NCBI RefSeq assembly: GCF_001522545.3
Contig: NC_031769.1
Span: forward strand, 21,724,515 to 21,788,514
Origin: Parus major
Lineage: Eukaryota > Chordata > Aves > Passeriformes > Paridae
Length of the DNA stretch: 64,000 nucleotides
Direction: 5' to 3'
The notes under the pieces are model-generated. The model ran no database searches, was not told the origin of the DNA, and saw only the letters and a program-made list of their open reading frames with translations. A program made the translations under genes and the position numbers. Shown here piece after piece: positions 9,186 to 23,050 of the stretch. Positions within the stretch are counted from its first letter, which is position 1. Every line of letters begins with the position of its first letter.

Positions 9186-12100
9186 GCCATTAAATCCAGA
9201 CCCCAAATTATTCCAGGTGTTCGCACCCTCCCCATGCAGCTAGGAAAGAGAAACCATCTTAGAAAATTTCTTTGTTAATGGGCTTTAATTGTCATGTAAA
9301 GTTATTGAGTAGTTTCAGATTTCAAAACAAGAGTTAAAACACAACATATTTTTTTTAATGGGAGACTTTCTTCCACCTCCCACTTAGCATCCCTGGCAGA
9401 CAACTAATTTTACAAAAAATTTCACTTCAAAGAAAATATTAAAAAAAGATGGTCATAAATCAGCATATCATTAATAATATCATTTAAGCTTTTTCAAATT
9501 TCTTTCTTTTTCTTGTAGTGCCATTTATATGGCACTATATATAATGCAATATATTCATATTTCAGGCAGAAATAAACACTGAGGACAGCTAATAAATTAT
9601 GTTCTGCAAAAAAACCCCAGTTTATACAATTCTAGATATACTTTATAACAGAAGGCAATAGATGAAAGTATGATACCATTATCTGTAGTTTCTAGCTGAT
9701 ATTTATTGCTTTCCCACAGTTTAGGCAGCATCTTTTATTCAATTTAGTTTATTTTCTTTAAATAGATAATTATTTCTCATAGACCAGATGCAAAATATCT
9801 TTATTAATTTTAGTCTTTGCAATTAGGTAGCTCTATTGCATTCACTTTTAAAAAGATGATTAAAAAAATGGATGATTAATTGGCCTACTGGAAATAAATC
9901 TCAGTATAGAAATCCACAGATTAAGGCATCTTTAGAAGACAAGGTAAAGCAAATTGAAAGCTTCCCATTTTTGCAGTCTTGATCCAGTTAACCTCTACTA
10001 ATCAAGAAATGGAATTTAGCTATAGAAAAACCATGGTTCGTATTTCTGAAATAAACTACAAGCTGATGGATTTTCATAAACCCGAGTAGTGCTACCAGCT
10101 GTACTTGTGGACTCAGATAAGAACAAATGAGAGCATCACTTTCTGTGTGTACAGGCTGTAGATTTATTTTTTTTTAATAATCTGGATTAAAGTATATTCA
10201 TTAAAAAGCAGTGGAAGAAAACAAAGTTTAAAAATGCATTCATTTTTAGTTGTATTTCATACCATATTTAAAAATGTGATTACTGAAATTTATATTTTCA
10301 GCCACTGAAATCAGTCATATCCTCCTGCAGTCAGCTGAAAATTCTCTTCTTCACTTCAAATTTATTTTCCCTGTGCAGCAACTATATGTAAACACCAGTC
10401 CCCTGCAGCCAGTTTCCAGTACCTTTTTGGCAAACTGGTCTGAACTCTGTAAACTCCACAGGCCATCACAAGGCTTATTTCACTGCTCCTGAATCCTTTA
10501 TTTTCCTGACTATTTACTGAGTGTTCTCCAGTTTTTCTATGTCTTTCTTAAGGGCTGATAAAAACACTTGCTCTTATTAAGCTTGGGTACAATAGGTATG
10601 AATCATTTCAGAATTAAATGCCATACTGCTTCGTGGAGGTTACAGGGCTGATAATGCAAGCCTGTCTTTCTGCTTGAGTGCTACGTTTCATGATGCAATA
10701 TTTTCCTCCCTTTTGATCCAAGAGCATGACACGGGCTAGTATTCACATTATTGTTCACCTCCATTACTTTAGAGGAAGTAAAAGCATCCAGAGATCCACC
10801 TTCAAATGCCAGGAGGTCAAATTCAGGCATGGTGGTTTTCAATTTAGATGTTCAGCTGCATGAACAAGGCTGTTTGGTAATCATCAGCCAAACATAAATT
10901 TTATGTCCTGGGATTTTAAAATACAGAATTTTAAAGGTAACATTATAAGCACAATATACCATTATTTTTTTTTTAAACATTAATAAAATTCTAAAGATTT
11001 TGTGGTTCTTTTATTTTCTTTTTTTTTCCCCTCTTATCAAAACAAGATAAATAGCAGACATTTCCTTCTGAATAAAAGGGCTGATTTCTGTTTACAGCTT
11101 TTTCCAAACACATGCAGTTTAAGGTGACAGCTACAGTACATGCAATGCACTTTATACATCTGGGATGAAGCAGCACTCCTGTGGACAATTGTTGCAGGAC
11201 AGCCTCAGTAGCAATGGGCACAGAGACTGAATTTCTGTTCTATCTCTGAAGAGTCTCATCTGAAAACACCCATCATTGGCCAGATATGCCAGGTGTAAAA
11301 TTAGGAGAGCTGGGTAGGTTGGCACAACCCAGAGTGCAATTATGGAGCTGTTACCATGGAACATGGATGTGCCAGTATGTTCTTAGGACAAGGCAACTGG
11401 TCTTAATTTATCTTTGTTTCCTATTCCTGTGGTTTTGGGTTTTTTAATATAACAAAAGGATATGATGCTTTCTATTGAAAATGTGATGAAAAGGTTTGGA
11501 AATGCTGGTATTAAGAAAACTATGGGGTTCCTTTTTCCCAGGCAGCTTTTTCTTCTCTCCCACACTGCCTCAAGGATTTTAGCCTGAGTATTTGTGATCC
11601 AGGACAAGGGATGTACTAAAAATAAGGCCAAGCAAAACATAACTGGGCAAAGCTTGCAGTTTGAGAACAAAAAGGTGTAAGAAAATGATAAGCCCATGAA
11701 AATCATGCAAATATTGAAACTTTAAATAAAAGCTAACAAAATTTTTTAGCAAATATAGTTAACTTCAAATACTGTGTTCCATGAAGAGAAATTTTATTCA
11801 CACAGGAGGATTTTATTTAATTTGTCCAACCAAAATTGTATCCACATATTAGAAATACAGTTTTATCAATATTTACTAACCAGAAACATTTTAATGTTTC
11901 AGAGATTTTAAAAGAGGGAATGCATACACAAATTCATGTATATATCATAGTATTTAATTCTACAGTATTTCATACCCTGCTGAGTTTTTCCACCACTCTC
12001 TGAGAAAAGAAGGGGAAAGGAAGATAAAATAGATAAAATGAGTTTTAAAAAGACTATTGACCAGACAGCTTACACCTCAGAGTTCAAATGCTCATGTACC

Positions 12101-13654
12101 TATACCATTTTTTCCCTTAGTAAAGAGAGAAGCTGGGGTGACTTTGCTGCTGCACTGTCCAGCTGCAGGGCAGAAGGTCAGGACACATCTCTGAGATCAG
12201 ATCTCTGGTTCATGTAAAGCAGAACCAGAGCATGGAATAAGGTTGTTCTAAGTGGGTGCCAATGTGGGTCTCAAACAAACAAATAAAAGCCAAATTTCAG
12301 CCTCTGGCTCCTCACTTTAAGCTGTTTAGAAGCAGATACCAATTCATAGAGTCCCCATAGACACAGATCTGCCTTATGTGACAGAGGCATGCAGGTCTGC
12401 TGGGGGGAAGGCTGGACTTGGCACAGATCCATATGTTCTCAACACTGGGGCTGGGCCCAAATTATCAGTAGAGCTTTTCTCTGATGAGAAAAATAAAATA
12501 TGGAGAACTTTTCACAGCACATTTTAAAAAAGAGCAAGTAAATCAGCACTTCAATTTAGGATAGGATATATCTGGCTTTTTAATAATCCACTTTAGCCCA
12601 CTGAGACACATAGAACCTTTTGCTTTGTAAATAACAGCATTAAAAAATGAGAGATTAACTGAAACTTTCATTCCAAAGAGAACTAAAAACTTTATTTTAT
12701 ATGCCAACAATACATCTAAAGGAAGGTTTTATCTATTTACGGTTCCTGACCTTTAAGCTGAATTACCATTTTGTTTTTAAAAAATCTTATAATAATGATG
12801 ATAAAACAGCTAGAAATTTCAAAGAAATTATTGAGACATTGGCAATGCAAAGAAGGTTTTTTTCATACAGAATTTTTGGAATACCATTGTTTCTCAATAA
12901 GCTTTATCTTATATGTTATTATGATCTCCTTCACAGTTGGTTTTTATTAGTTACCTTAGTCATTTATACTTATGACCTAGCCTTGGATTGCTTGCAGTTT
13001 TATTTCTGACATTTTTACTGAGAGAAAATCAGAGTTATTCTGGTTATTCTGATTAGTTATATTCATGTAAGCAGACTCATAGAAACAGGGTAATGTTATG
13101 ATGATTATAAACATTTTAATGACTGCTGAGTTCTGTCTTTCATGTTCTGATTGATGAAAAATTGATAAACATTGATAGTCAACAGTGACTTGTTTATAAA
13201 CTAAAGAAAATAATACCTCCAGAAATCCACTACTGTTTTCTTATATTGCATAGATGATGAATATAAACATTACAGTGTCCTACTTAGTTGCAAAGAATGA
13301 TGAAAAATAAAATCTCAATACACATGCTCTCATTATTCCACCAAGCACTCCATTGAAAAACAAATGCCTCTCTGGTTTACTGCAAGATTAAGGGCCCACT
13401 AGGGCAAGTTCTCCATGCTCAGAACAGCCATCGATTTCAATGGCAGCTCCATACACAAAGCATTTCCAGGATTAGCCCTAAATTATTTATCAAAACCATG
13501 CCCTGGAGCTCTGAGTGCATTGCAAAGACAAATGGAAGGATTCATGCAGTAGATAATAGGGTGCATTTTTCTGCTCTCATAAAATATGTGAATGCTTTTA
13601 TAAAAGCAACTCACCTGCAGCCTGGTGAAAAAGGAGTTTATTGCTGAATAAAAT
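9186..13654. other. non-coding stretch, no gene recognised
   Basis: AT-rich intergenic sequence. It holds a small perfect hairpin at 9516-9537 (tagtgccat, loop ttat, atggcacta) and otherwise only scattered short A or T runs. Short open frames at 10991-11706 and 12701-13009 have low-complexity AT-driven compositions and no recognisable domain. Confidence 0.5.
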
Positions 13655-14447
13655 TACCTGGGCAAGTAGAATAGTGGGCTAGCAACAACAGTATGGAGTT
13701 TAAAAAGAAAAACAAGTGCTACGTCCTGAACTTGGGACAAAATAACCAAAGATAGCAGTACAGGTTAGGATCTGTGGGGTTCAGCCTTGCTGAAGGAGAC
13801 CTGTGGGTGCTGGTGGACAACAAGCTGAATGTGAGCAAGTAGTGCACCAACGCAGCAACAAAGGCAAAGTGGCTTCAGGGCTGCAACTGCAGGAGGGCTA
13901 CCAGCAAGGATAGAAATGTGAAACCCCTACTCTACCCAACGTTTGTTAGGTGTGCCTAGAGTACTGTGTCCATTTCTGGTCCCCAAAATTCAAGAAAGAT
14001 GCAGACTGACAGGATAAGGTGATGCAAGGGATGGGTGATCAAAGGAATGGGGAACCTGAGGAAACACTGAAGGCATTCAGTCTTTTCTCCCTGAGGAAGT
14101 GAAGCTTTGAGGAGGACTTGATCAGTTTTCTGGTACCTAAAGGGCAGCTCTAGAGAAGACAAATGCTTTACCTTTATGAGGAACCACATGGAGAGGACAA
14201 GTAGTAAGTACAAGTTGCACCAGAAGAGGTTTCATCTTAATGTATGAGTACTTCTTGCCATGAGAACACTTGATCACTGGTGCAGCTTCCCCAGGGATCG
14301 GGTAGAGTTCCCACCCCTGTGGGTTTTCAAGATGCAGCTATACATGATACCAGAAAACCTCATGTGGTCTCCCTTTCCCAGGAAAGACTGGACCAGATGA
14401 TCTTTTGAGGTCTCTTCCAACTCGGGCAGTTCTTCAATTCTATGAAG
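13655..14447 (+). mobile_element. CR1 LINE, 3' end fragment
   Basis: Decayed 3' part of a CR1 element. Landmarks of the reverse-transcriptase end and 3' UTR are gtcctgaacttggg, ctgaaggagacctgtgggtg, tagagtactgtgtccatttctgg, gaccagatgatcttttgaggtctcttccaactc and ttcttcaattctatgaa, in family order. Many indels and stops show age. The 5' part is missing. Confidence 0.9.
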
Positions 14448-17400
14448 TTTATTGCATTGAATATGCAAAATGCAGTAATGTGCCAGGTATTTGAGGATGC
14501 CAGTCTAGGTTCATACCTCCCTCCAATGTGTTACTGGTGATAAAGCACGGGGTTTTAATTTTTTAATTCCACAACTGTTTTTTTTACTTCTCATAAAGTG
14601 CTCTGCAGAAACAGAGCTTAAAATAACAGGACAAGCAGGATCATTTAAAGTAGGGTTTGAATGATATCACATGGACAGAGGGGGATTCAGCTGCAACTAC
14701 AACTCAGACAAACTTTTCTTTCCAGACAATTTAAACAAGACATTATTACAAGGTTTGAATTCAGGATTTGCATGAGGATGCCTGTAATACATAAAGCTAA
14801 AAACTTATTGCAATCAACAAATGTTTTCAGTTTATTTTAAAATAATGTTTTTCCTTTAATGAATAAAAGGAAATGTAAATTGCATAGGCCTTAATCATTT
14901 AATTCTCTTTTGTTTCCATGGAAATGTAGAGTATTTAGAAGAGTGCACACCACTCATCAATACCAGGCAGGACTGGGTCACCAGCACCCAGTCATCAAAG
15001 GCTATTATTGTCACTTGGTCTTTGGAGCAATGGTAAAAGTGTCTGCATCTTTTGGTAGTTAAAGATGTCAGAGATGTCAAAGTGATTTAAAATCTTTTGA
15101 AGCAAATTATAGACCCTGCATTTTTTCAGATTAATTTGAAGGACTTACAGGCAGTCAGAGATGTACATACAGCACTGGGTTGCTGAGTTGTAAGAGACAG
15201 AAGAGAATCCCCAGGGATCCTCTCTATAAAACAGCAAGTAATAGCAGTACACAGAACTGTATACCCAAGATGTAGAAAACAAAGCACCATTTCCAGCTGT
15301 CCATCATGTCAGACATGGGCTGTTTAATTATGAGAAGTACTGCATGCTCAGTTCACTTGTCTCACGGGAACAATTATTTGTCAAGACACAAAAGCCAGAT
15401 CAGCTGTCTCTCACTTTGCTGAATTACACATTTGAAACAGAGAATGATGACTTCCATTTGCACCTTATCCTTACTTTAATGGACTAGTATATAGAGTGGG
15501 TGAAACTAACCATGGATGCTAACATACTACATAGTACACTAAGCATAGTAATACACCCTTATTTAGTCATTAAGAAGAAATCAGCCCTCACAATTCAGTG
15601 ATTTATGGGTCTAGATCTTGAGAATTGTAAAGATTTTCCTTTCCAGACAGGAGAAATTAAACTTAAGTTTGCTAACTTAGACCAATCTCTCTTCTGCTTA
15701 TTTTGTTGATTCACAGTGCACATCCACAGAGAACATACTGATTCCTCCTCTATGTGATCTTTCTCAAAGATGTTCCCCTCTCTGACATTAGCTGTAATAG
15801 ATTATTTAAAGTCAGGTTCTTTTGGAGATAGTCTTATCTCTCTGGGCTGTCATGCACTTCATAAAGTCAGGCTGACATAAAATTCTGCACTCCCATTTAC
15901 ATCTCTTGATGTGGTCTCAGTCAAAGTATAGACAAAGTAAAAGAAAAGCTCTAATTTGCCCTCAGTGGGTATTGGATCAGATCCCACCTACAGTACTTCA
16001 TTTTTCCAGCAAAGGTCACTGAGCTAAAAGACACTACACAAGCTACCAAATGTCAGGTCAAATTACTTGTGCAGAACCATCTAGGATCCTGCTGCAGCTA
16101 CTCTTCACTTATTTATTTATTTACCTATTTATTAAAGTCAGCATCTATAGATTTATTAGCCAAAGGGAGAAAAGAACTCGTGGGCTCCATTCCCCAGGGA
16201 TGCCTTGAAAACTCCACTTTCTTCCTTAGCAGCAGCATCAAGGGCAGTTAATATTTACTTGACACATGTAGGAAAGCAGTGGCATAAAGAAATTAGTCTT
16301 AGAATGGTTTGCTGCTGGAATTTGAGATGGTTTTGTTCTTGACTTACCTCAATGGATCAGTTGTGATCAGCTGTAGGACTAGAAAACTGCCTTTGTGGTC
16401 ATCAAGGAGCTATCAGTCTGTTGGTTTAGCAATTAATGCAATTAATTCTAACATGGATTTTGTAAAACCAAAGCCAAGGCCTTATGAAGTACTCATTCAG
16501 CTTTTATGTAACAGACAGCCATCCTCAGGGTATGATTCTGTTTATCAATAATTTCATGCAGAGAAGAACCACAGAAATGCACATATTTAGGTAAGAGTCT
16601 ATGGATCTTTTGCACCTATTCCTAAATTATCCCAATGCCAGCATAAACAGAACATTTAATTCAGAGCAATAACCTATTCCCTTTCTACTTTTGACGAAAT
16701 GTTTTTGCAAGACATTAAATCATGTAGAGAAAAATTTCTGGTTCTCATGATGCAGTGTTCTTTGTCCCACAGCTAAATCCTATACATTAACAAAGCCACA
16801 AGCTTTTGATACAAATTTTACTCACTGAACTGGGATAATTTTTTGTCCCAGAAATCAGCCCTTTCTCAGAAAAAATCCCAGCTTTGGCTTGTTTTGGAAG
16901 GAGCAGTTTTCTCTGTGAATTTTTTTCCCTTCATGCATTGAAGATTTGCAACCAAAAATCTACAGCTAAGCACATTTCTTTTTCATTCCTCAATGGCAAT
17001 ATGGCCTGAAGACAATACTTTGCATCTTGTCTACTCTAGGACCACTTCCTTTCGAACAACTAAAGAGGTTGAAACCTGAGAAATTTCCTGTCTGCAGAGC
17101 TCTCATTAGGTTTCAATGCAGAGGAAGAGATTCTCCGACAATTTCTGCCAACAGCCATTTAATATCCTTAGCCTTTGTAAAATACATCATTTTATTGTTT
17201 TCTCAAGGGAGGAGGGAAGGAGAAGATTATGTAAGTATAGACATGTTATGTTTAGTTGCAGAGTACATGAAGGGGAAAACAGGAAAAAAAAGATAAGAGA
17301 GAGATGGTAGATTAATAAATAATTATTCTAACATCAGGTTACCAAGTCAAAAACACTGCACACAAAATATTAATTTTTGGATTGACTGGATACAGGCTTC

Positions 17401-20033
17401 ATCTTTGTATCTGCTATTTATTCTAAATGAGACAGAGAGTTTTAAACTGAACAGTCTTTAATAGGAGGCATCACTGAAGAGATTCTGTTAAACCTTCTGT
17501 CATTATAACACACACAACACTGGAAGTTCTGAAGGAAAATAGGAAACTACAGAAAAAAACATGATGTCTTTATAGGTACCAGAAGATTTTGAATTAATTC
17601 CAGGGAGAATGAGGCATGTTTTCCTAACAGCATGCAACACTGAAAAACATTTTCTTAGAAACTGGTAGATAAATCACTATTTAGCTCAAGTAATAATGAT
17701 TCTGGTATGCAATATGTGATTTTAAAAACAAGCACACGCTACTGCTCTTGATATGCTGGTAACACAATTCAAATGAGACTAAGGAAAACCTATGTAAAGT
17801 TATACTAGTGAAGAACTGTTATTCCTATCCCCAGATCTCTGCCTAAAAGCCCCTTGATTTCAAATTTATAATAATTGGGAGGGAGGGGGTCTACATTCTT
17901 TCATCCCAAGGGAAGCTCCTGCTCTCCCTAGCAGACACCTGTCTTCTAGAACCAAGACAGCATATCAAGGAGAGAGACAGTTTTTTCTTGCTAGGTCTGC
18001 TGGAGTAGCACTACTTTAGGTGGAAGAATAGAGTGGGCAGTTGCAGGGATTATGATGTTAAACAACTTCATACACATTCACCATATTCCCTCTGTCACTG
18101 CCCATCCTTGTCTGCTTGCTCACCTCTCTGATGAGCAACTGTGCTGCCCATGAGTAACCAGCAGCAAATTTCAGCAGCAGTTCACTGATGGTTGATACCA
18201 GTAAAAATACAGTAGCCAGTCACCTTGTCACCCAGTATTTTGTAATTGTTTTCCTAACTACACAGAACTGTATGCCTACTTCCAGTGCCCGAAAGGAACA
18301 GGAGAGAACAAAGGGCTTAAAGGTATTCACCTGAAAAACAGATGCAGCCAAGGAGCACTCAAATGAAACAGGTAACACTTGGGACTGGGAGAAAGGGTGG
18401 AAAAGAAAGTGGGGGCAGCATCAAACAGCTGTCACTCTTGTTGTCTTGAAATTAAAGATTAAAAAATAGAGAAGCAGAATAAGAGAAAAAAACTCAATGA
18501 GAGCTAATGGGTCTTGGTCAGACAGTGATAATTCTGCCTCTCTTTTTTCAAATTGATTGAAAACTACCCAGAGAAAATTTAATTCACCATACACATTTAT
18601 TTGCAACCCTCAAAATATGAATTCTTGTTTAGACTACAAAAGCAGATAATGTAAAATATAACAACTATTTACTAACACCACACTCACATTAGAGTTTCCT
18701 GAGCAATGTCTACTTGACTCTTTGCTTGCCTAGGAAATCTTCACCCTCTATAGTTAACAACTGACAAAATTAATAACAGATGGAAATTAATAAAATTTAC
18801 TTTAAATCAAGGCAGGTGAACTAATCACTCTGATTTAGGGTCAAGAAGAGATTTTTCACCAAGTGCAGACTGAGATGTTTTTTGAAAATTGTTCACAACC
18901 TGAAGCACAGGTTGTGAAGAAACTGCTCAAATCCCATGATTTCAAGGCTTTGAACTCTTGTGATACATCCTCCATTACATGCTTTTAGCCTTCTAGCACC
19001 ACTTAAATCTAACTGTTGATAAAAAAAAATGGATAAATGTCATGGGATTTATACAGAACCTGAATACAGAGCTGTTATGTGTTGTCTGAGGTATCTGTAA
19101 GTGTCAGCTCAAAAAAAAAAAAAAATGTGAGGGTATCTGTGGCAATCAGCAAATGGTCCCATAAATCACTAAAACTTCATTTCAAAATTGAAGTATTTTC
19201 TAATTCAACAGCAAATTTGGGTTATTGGGACTGGCCTTTGTTTCCTCTTCCCACCATTTCCAAGCAGAAGGAATTCTGGTGGAAAGTATTTGACCAATCA
19301 GTCTCTACACTGGCATTTAAATCACTGAGAACTCTTTTTTTCTCTCATTTCACTTTGGTTTCCTGATACCCACTACTGAGCTTTAAAAAGATGTTTAGGT
19401 CTTATTTCACATACATACAGAAATTTTCACCACAGTCAATGTACCTGGCTTGTGAAAGGCTTAAAGTTTTGAATTTTTAGCTAGATCATGCCATTCAGGC
19501 ATACATTTCCTGATAGGAGTGAGGGCATCATCATGTCCTGCTTCCTCAGAAGGCAGAAAATATTCAGAAAACCTCCTCAGGACACTGGATGGTTGAAAAC
19601 CAACACATTGATGTCACTTAACTGGCACCTTTTACAGAATTTTTTTTCCAAAGCTTTTTGTGTTTTCTCTCAGGCAAATTATGGAACAGATTTTTCCCTC
19701 CCAGAACAGATGATTATCTAGAAGCAAGGACACTCATTTAGGACACAGAATCCTCACACTCACCTACAGCAGGTGAAAGCAAAGGCTGAAACTTGCTTCA
19801 TCTACATCTCAGCATCCCTTACTCATGACAGCATTAACCATTCCTAGGAATGTTTATAATTCACATGAAGGCTGCTACTGTCCACTCATTTTATTATCTA
19901 ACATGCTTACATTATCTACAGATTAAAGAAAATGTTATGGTTTTGTGCCACACTGGAAAAGACACTGATGACGAAAGCTCCACATTTTGTGGAAAATGGT
20001 AGGTTGGATTGGTTCATAATACTGCAGCTCTCA
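14448..20033. other. non-coding stretch, no gene recognised
   Basis: AT-rich sequence with small homopolymer runs, for example A13 at about 19110-19123. No exon-like segment with convincing protein motifs was found, and no young transposon was recognised. Confidence 0.5.
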
Positions 20034-20122
20034 CCATCCCATCCCATCCNNNNNNNNNNNNNNNNNNNNNNNNNNNNNNNNNNNCCCATCCCATCCCATC
20101 CCATCCCATCCCATCCCATCCC
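20034..20122. repeat. (CCCAT)n pentanucleotide repeat with 35-N gap
   Basis: Perfect CCCAT units flank a run of N at 20050-20084: three units to the left and about seven to the right. The gap is evidently unresolved repeat. Spurious open frames across it read as MGWDG repeats on the minus strand. Confidence 0.95.
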
Positions 20123-20639
20123 ACAGCCGAATCCACTCAGCAGAGTTTATGCAGCCTTTCAAGCTAAAACAAATGTAGAGATTTTTATGAAGGCCCTGCC
20201 ACAGTGAGCCAACATGGCATGTGCAGACTCCTCTGAAACAGCTGTGGCTGCTCTGTAATTCTGCCCTTACAACTGGCTTGAGCTGGCAACCAGGACATTT
20301 AACTCTAGTTCAGTCCTTTCTTTTTATTCACACCCCTAACTTCTATAGACAGGATTTAAATTTCTTCCTTTTAACATTTCCTTATAAATCAGCTTCACTG
20401 CATAGGACTCAAATTTTCTGTCCACTTACTCTAGAATGCTGAATGCTTCAGAGGAAGCCAGATAATGTGCCAGGCACTCTGAGCATGTTCTTCAAGACTG
20501 TAACATTTTAATTATGATGCTGGAAAAACATCCATAAGAGGAAGCTTTGTCAGCACTGTGAGGCAACAGAGGAACAATTTTGTTAAATGTCGTTCTCAGA
20601 TAAAATTAGGAAAAAAAAATTCCAAGCATCAATTTGGAA

Positions 20640-20815
20640 TGCAAAATGCCAACAAATATAAGCATGAATACATGTGCATATATGCACAAAAGTTTACATA
20701 TTGATTTACTTATATGTGTCCATGTTCACGCATATTATTATAAATATGTGTATAACTATGCGTTTTATATTTATGTGTGTACACACACATGTATTTGTGT
20801 GTGTCTGCAGAAAGC
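20640..20815. repeat. alternating purine-pyrimidine, AT/GT-rich low-complexity tract
   Basis: Degenerate (TG)n/(TA)n-like sequence with many short palindromes such as gtgcatatatgcac (20673-20686) and tgtgtgtacacaca (about 20775-20788). Composition rather than coding explains the open frames here. Confidence 0.65.
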
Positions 20816-21859
20816 TTGTTAAGGGTGGATCTATTTCTGCCTGGCCAAATCCTCCAAAAAAAGCCATATTGCTGTGGCCTTCATTCCCTGAGATGTGCAT
20901 ATATCTCTTATCGTGCGACTGTCCCCCACATTCCACAGGCTTTTGTGGTGGGAATTCCATATCCAGTAACTGTCAAGAGCTGTTAGGGAGGCTATGAAAT
21001 CCATGCTGCATCTGACAGCACAGCAGTCTTCAAATAGCTGGAATTGCAATCGATAGCTAACAAATGGCCATTCCACTTACAGTATAATGAGCCCTGTCCC
21101 AGCCTGTTTTTCCCACAGAGATGCAGGCACTGATTCTAAGACCATTATCTCTTTCAGCCGGTCATAATGACAGTTAAAACATGTAATAACATTTAAAATA
21201 CAGACTATAATTACTTTTTCTCTGTTCAGAATTTGTACTTGGCCAGCAAATAGCTTAATGAACCAGTTTTGGAGACTTTCTAATTACCAGCTGTCCCTTG
21301 AGAATTTTGTTGTTGTTGTTTAATTTTATTATGGTAAAAGTCACTAGACTAGCATCTATTTTGTCTAGAAACAAAAATGTTTCTTTGTTAGAAACATTTT
21401 TCCTTCTGCAGCTAAAATAGATTGCATCTTACACTAGGTACTAAGGCAGCACTCTTAAGCACATTCAAAGTCACTCTCACTGGGTTTCTTGTAGCTCTGT
21501 ATGGGTGTAGTTGGGTAAGCTCACTAAGCTGGACTAATTGTTTTTCTTTGGTAATATTTTAGTTCTAGGTCAAAAAATATACTTGCAATTAATTTTTATG
21601 GTTTTGACAACCGTCCTTTAAATTCTCGGAGAGAGAGAGGAAGAATCAGTACAAATGGTACATTAGATCTATTTTAAACTTGATTCCCTTCCCAGGGTCA
21701 GACTGAACCCTGGGTTTTAATCTGAGCCTGCTTGATTTTTTAGTTAGTTGCTGATTTTCCATCACATATAAAAAGTAGAATTAAAAACCAAAACTCCTTG
21801 TGGTTAATATCAAATCACAATCCTTTTATGAGTGCCAGCAATTTTCTTTTTATCTCTTC
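20816..21859. other. non-coding stretch, no gene recognised
   Basis: No recognisable exon or repeat family. A short (TTG)n run lies at about 21309-21320. Confidence 0.45.
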
Positions 21860-23050
21860 CAGCTTGAGGCTGAAAATATGCTTTTGCTCTTGGGATGCAG
21901 GCTCTGCTCCCTTCAAGTTGCAGAGGGCTGGAGCACAGGTTTGCACTCTTCTCCTGCACACTCCTGTCTTTAGCCTCCCACCAGGACTGGGGAAATGGGC
22001 TCCTTGCCTGCATGAGGAGTGTGCTGAGCAAGGGTCTGTTCAGGAGCTGTGCAAAGAGTTTCAGGAGCTCAGCAGGTTATGCAGCATCAGAGATGCCAGT
22101 AAGAAGGTCAGCTCTTCTCTGAAACACTGCAGATTCACCAGCTCAAGCCCCAGATTGAAAGAGGGGCAGGCAAAACCTGTGCTTATCATATCATGTTGGA
22201 AAATAGAGACTTCTTTGATGGTGACGGCTGGGAACTTGTGACTTTTGGAACTGAAAGATGCATGTGCAATGGATAGGAGGATTTCTGCATGGAGTTACAG
22301 GGCAGTGATCTCATTGGGATCACAGAGAGTTGTGAGTGCTGGCATGAGTGGGTACAGCTCCTTTAGAAAGGACAGAACAGTATGGTGAACAGGGCAAGGT
22401 GCACTGTACGTGACAGAGCAGAGAAGACACAGGGCACTCTGCCTTGGGACTGGTGATGAACCAAATGAGAGCGATGCCATTGTTGCAGCATCTGTCACAG
22501 ACCTCCCAAAGAGGAATAAGTAGGTAAGGACTTTTTCAGACAGCTAGAGGAAACCTTTTGCTCTCAGGCCCTGATTCTTGTGGGAAGTTTTAACCACTCC
22601 AATGTCATCTGAAAGGTCAGCACAGCAGGACACAGGCAGTTCAGGAGGTCTCTGGATAGTGTTGATGGGAACTTCCAGACATAGGTTATTAAGAAGCTGG
22701 TTAGTGGAGATGCTCTGCTCAACCTCATAAATAAGGAATAAGTAGTTACAGATGTGGAGGCTGGGGGTGGCCTTAGCTGCAGTGGCCATGAAATGATGGA
22801 GTTCAGGATCTTCAGAGCAGAGAACAAAAGGAAAAAATACCATCACCTCTCTGTATTTAAGGACAGCAGATTTCATTAATATTCTCAAAACACCATGACA
22901 AACAGCCTCAAAAAAGATGAGGGGTTCAGAACAGCTGTTTGATTTTGAAAGATGGCTCTTCACAGCTCAGGAACTGTCTGTCTCAAGGAGCAGAAAATCA
23001 AGCAGTGAAGTCAGGAGGCCTGGGTGGATGAACAAGGAGCTTCTACTCTA
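21860..23050 (+). mobile_element. CR1 LINE, 5' portion (ORF1 remnant plus endonuclease part of ORF2)
   Basis: The left part encodes a residue stretch ELCKEFQELSRLCSIRDA (about 22045-22098), which resembles the coiled-coil segment of CR1 ORF1. From about 22270 to 23050 the sequence follows the start of CR1 ORF2 (apurinic-type endonuclease): tgggtacagctcctttagaaaggacag, cacagacctcc, gtgggaagttttaaccactcc, cttagctgcagtggccatgaaatgatggagttc and aggaggcctgggtggatgaacaaggagct, all in family order. The frame is broken by indels and stops. No reverse-transcriptase or 3' tail follows, so this copy is 3'-deleted, unlike the usual 5'-truncated CR1. Confidence 0.75.

Noticed and set aside
9516..9537. Perfect 9-bp-stem hairpin as a microRNA precursor
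   Set aside because: The stem is far too short for a microRNA hairpin and the flanks do not pair further.
19916..20207. Frames reading as repeated MGWDG or PIPSH units
   Set aside because: They are translations of the CCCAT simple repeat and its gap.
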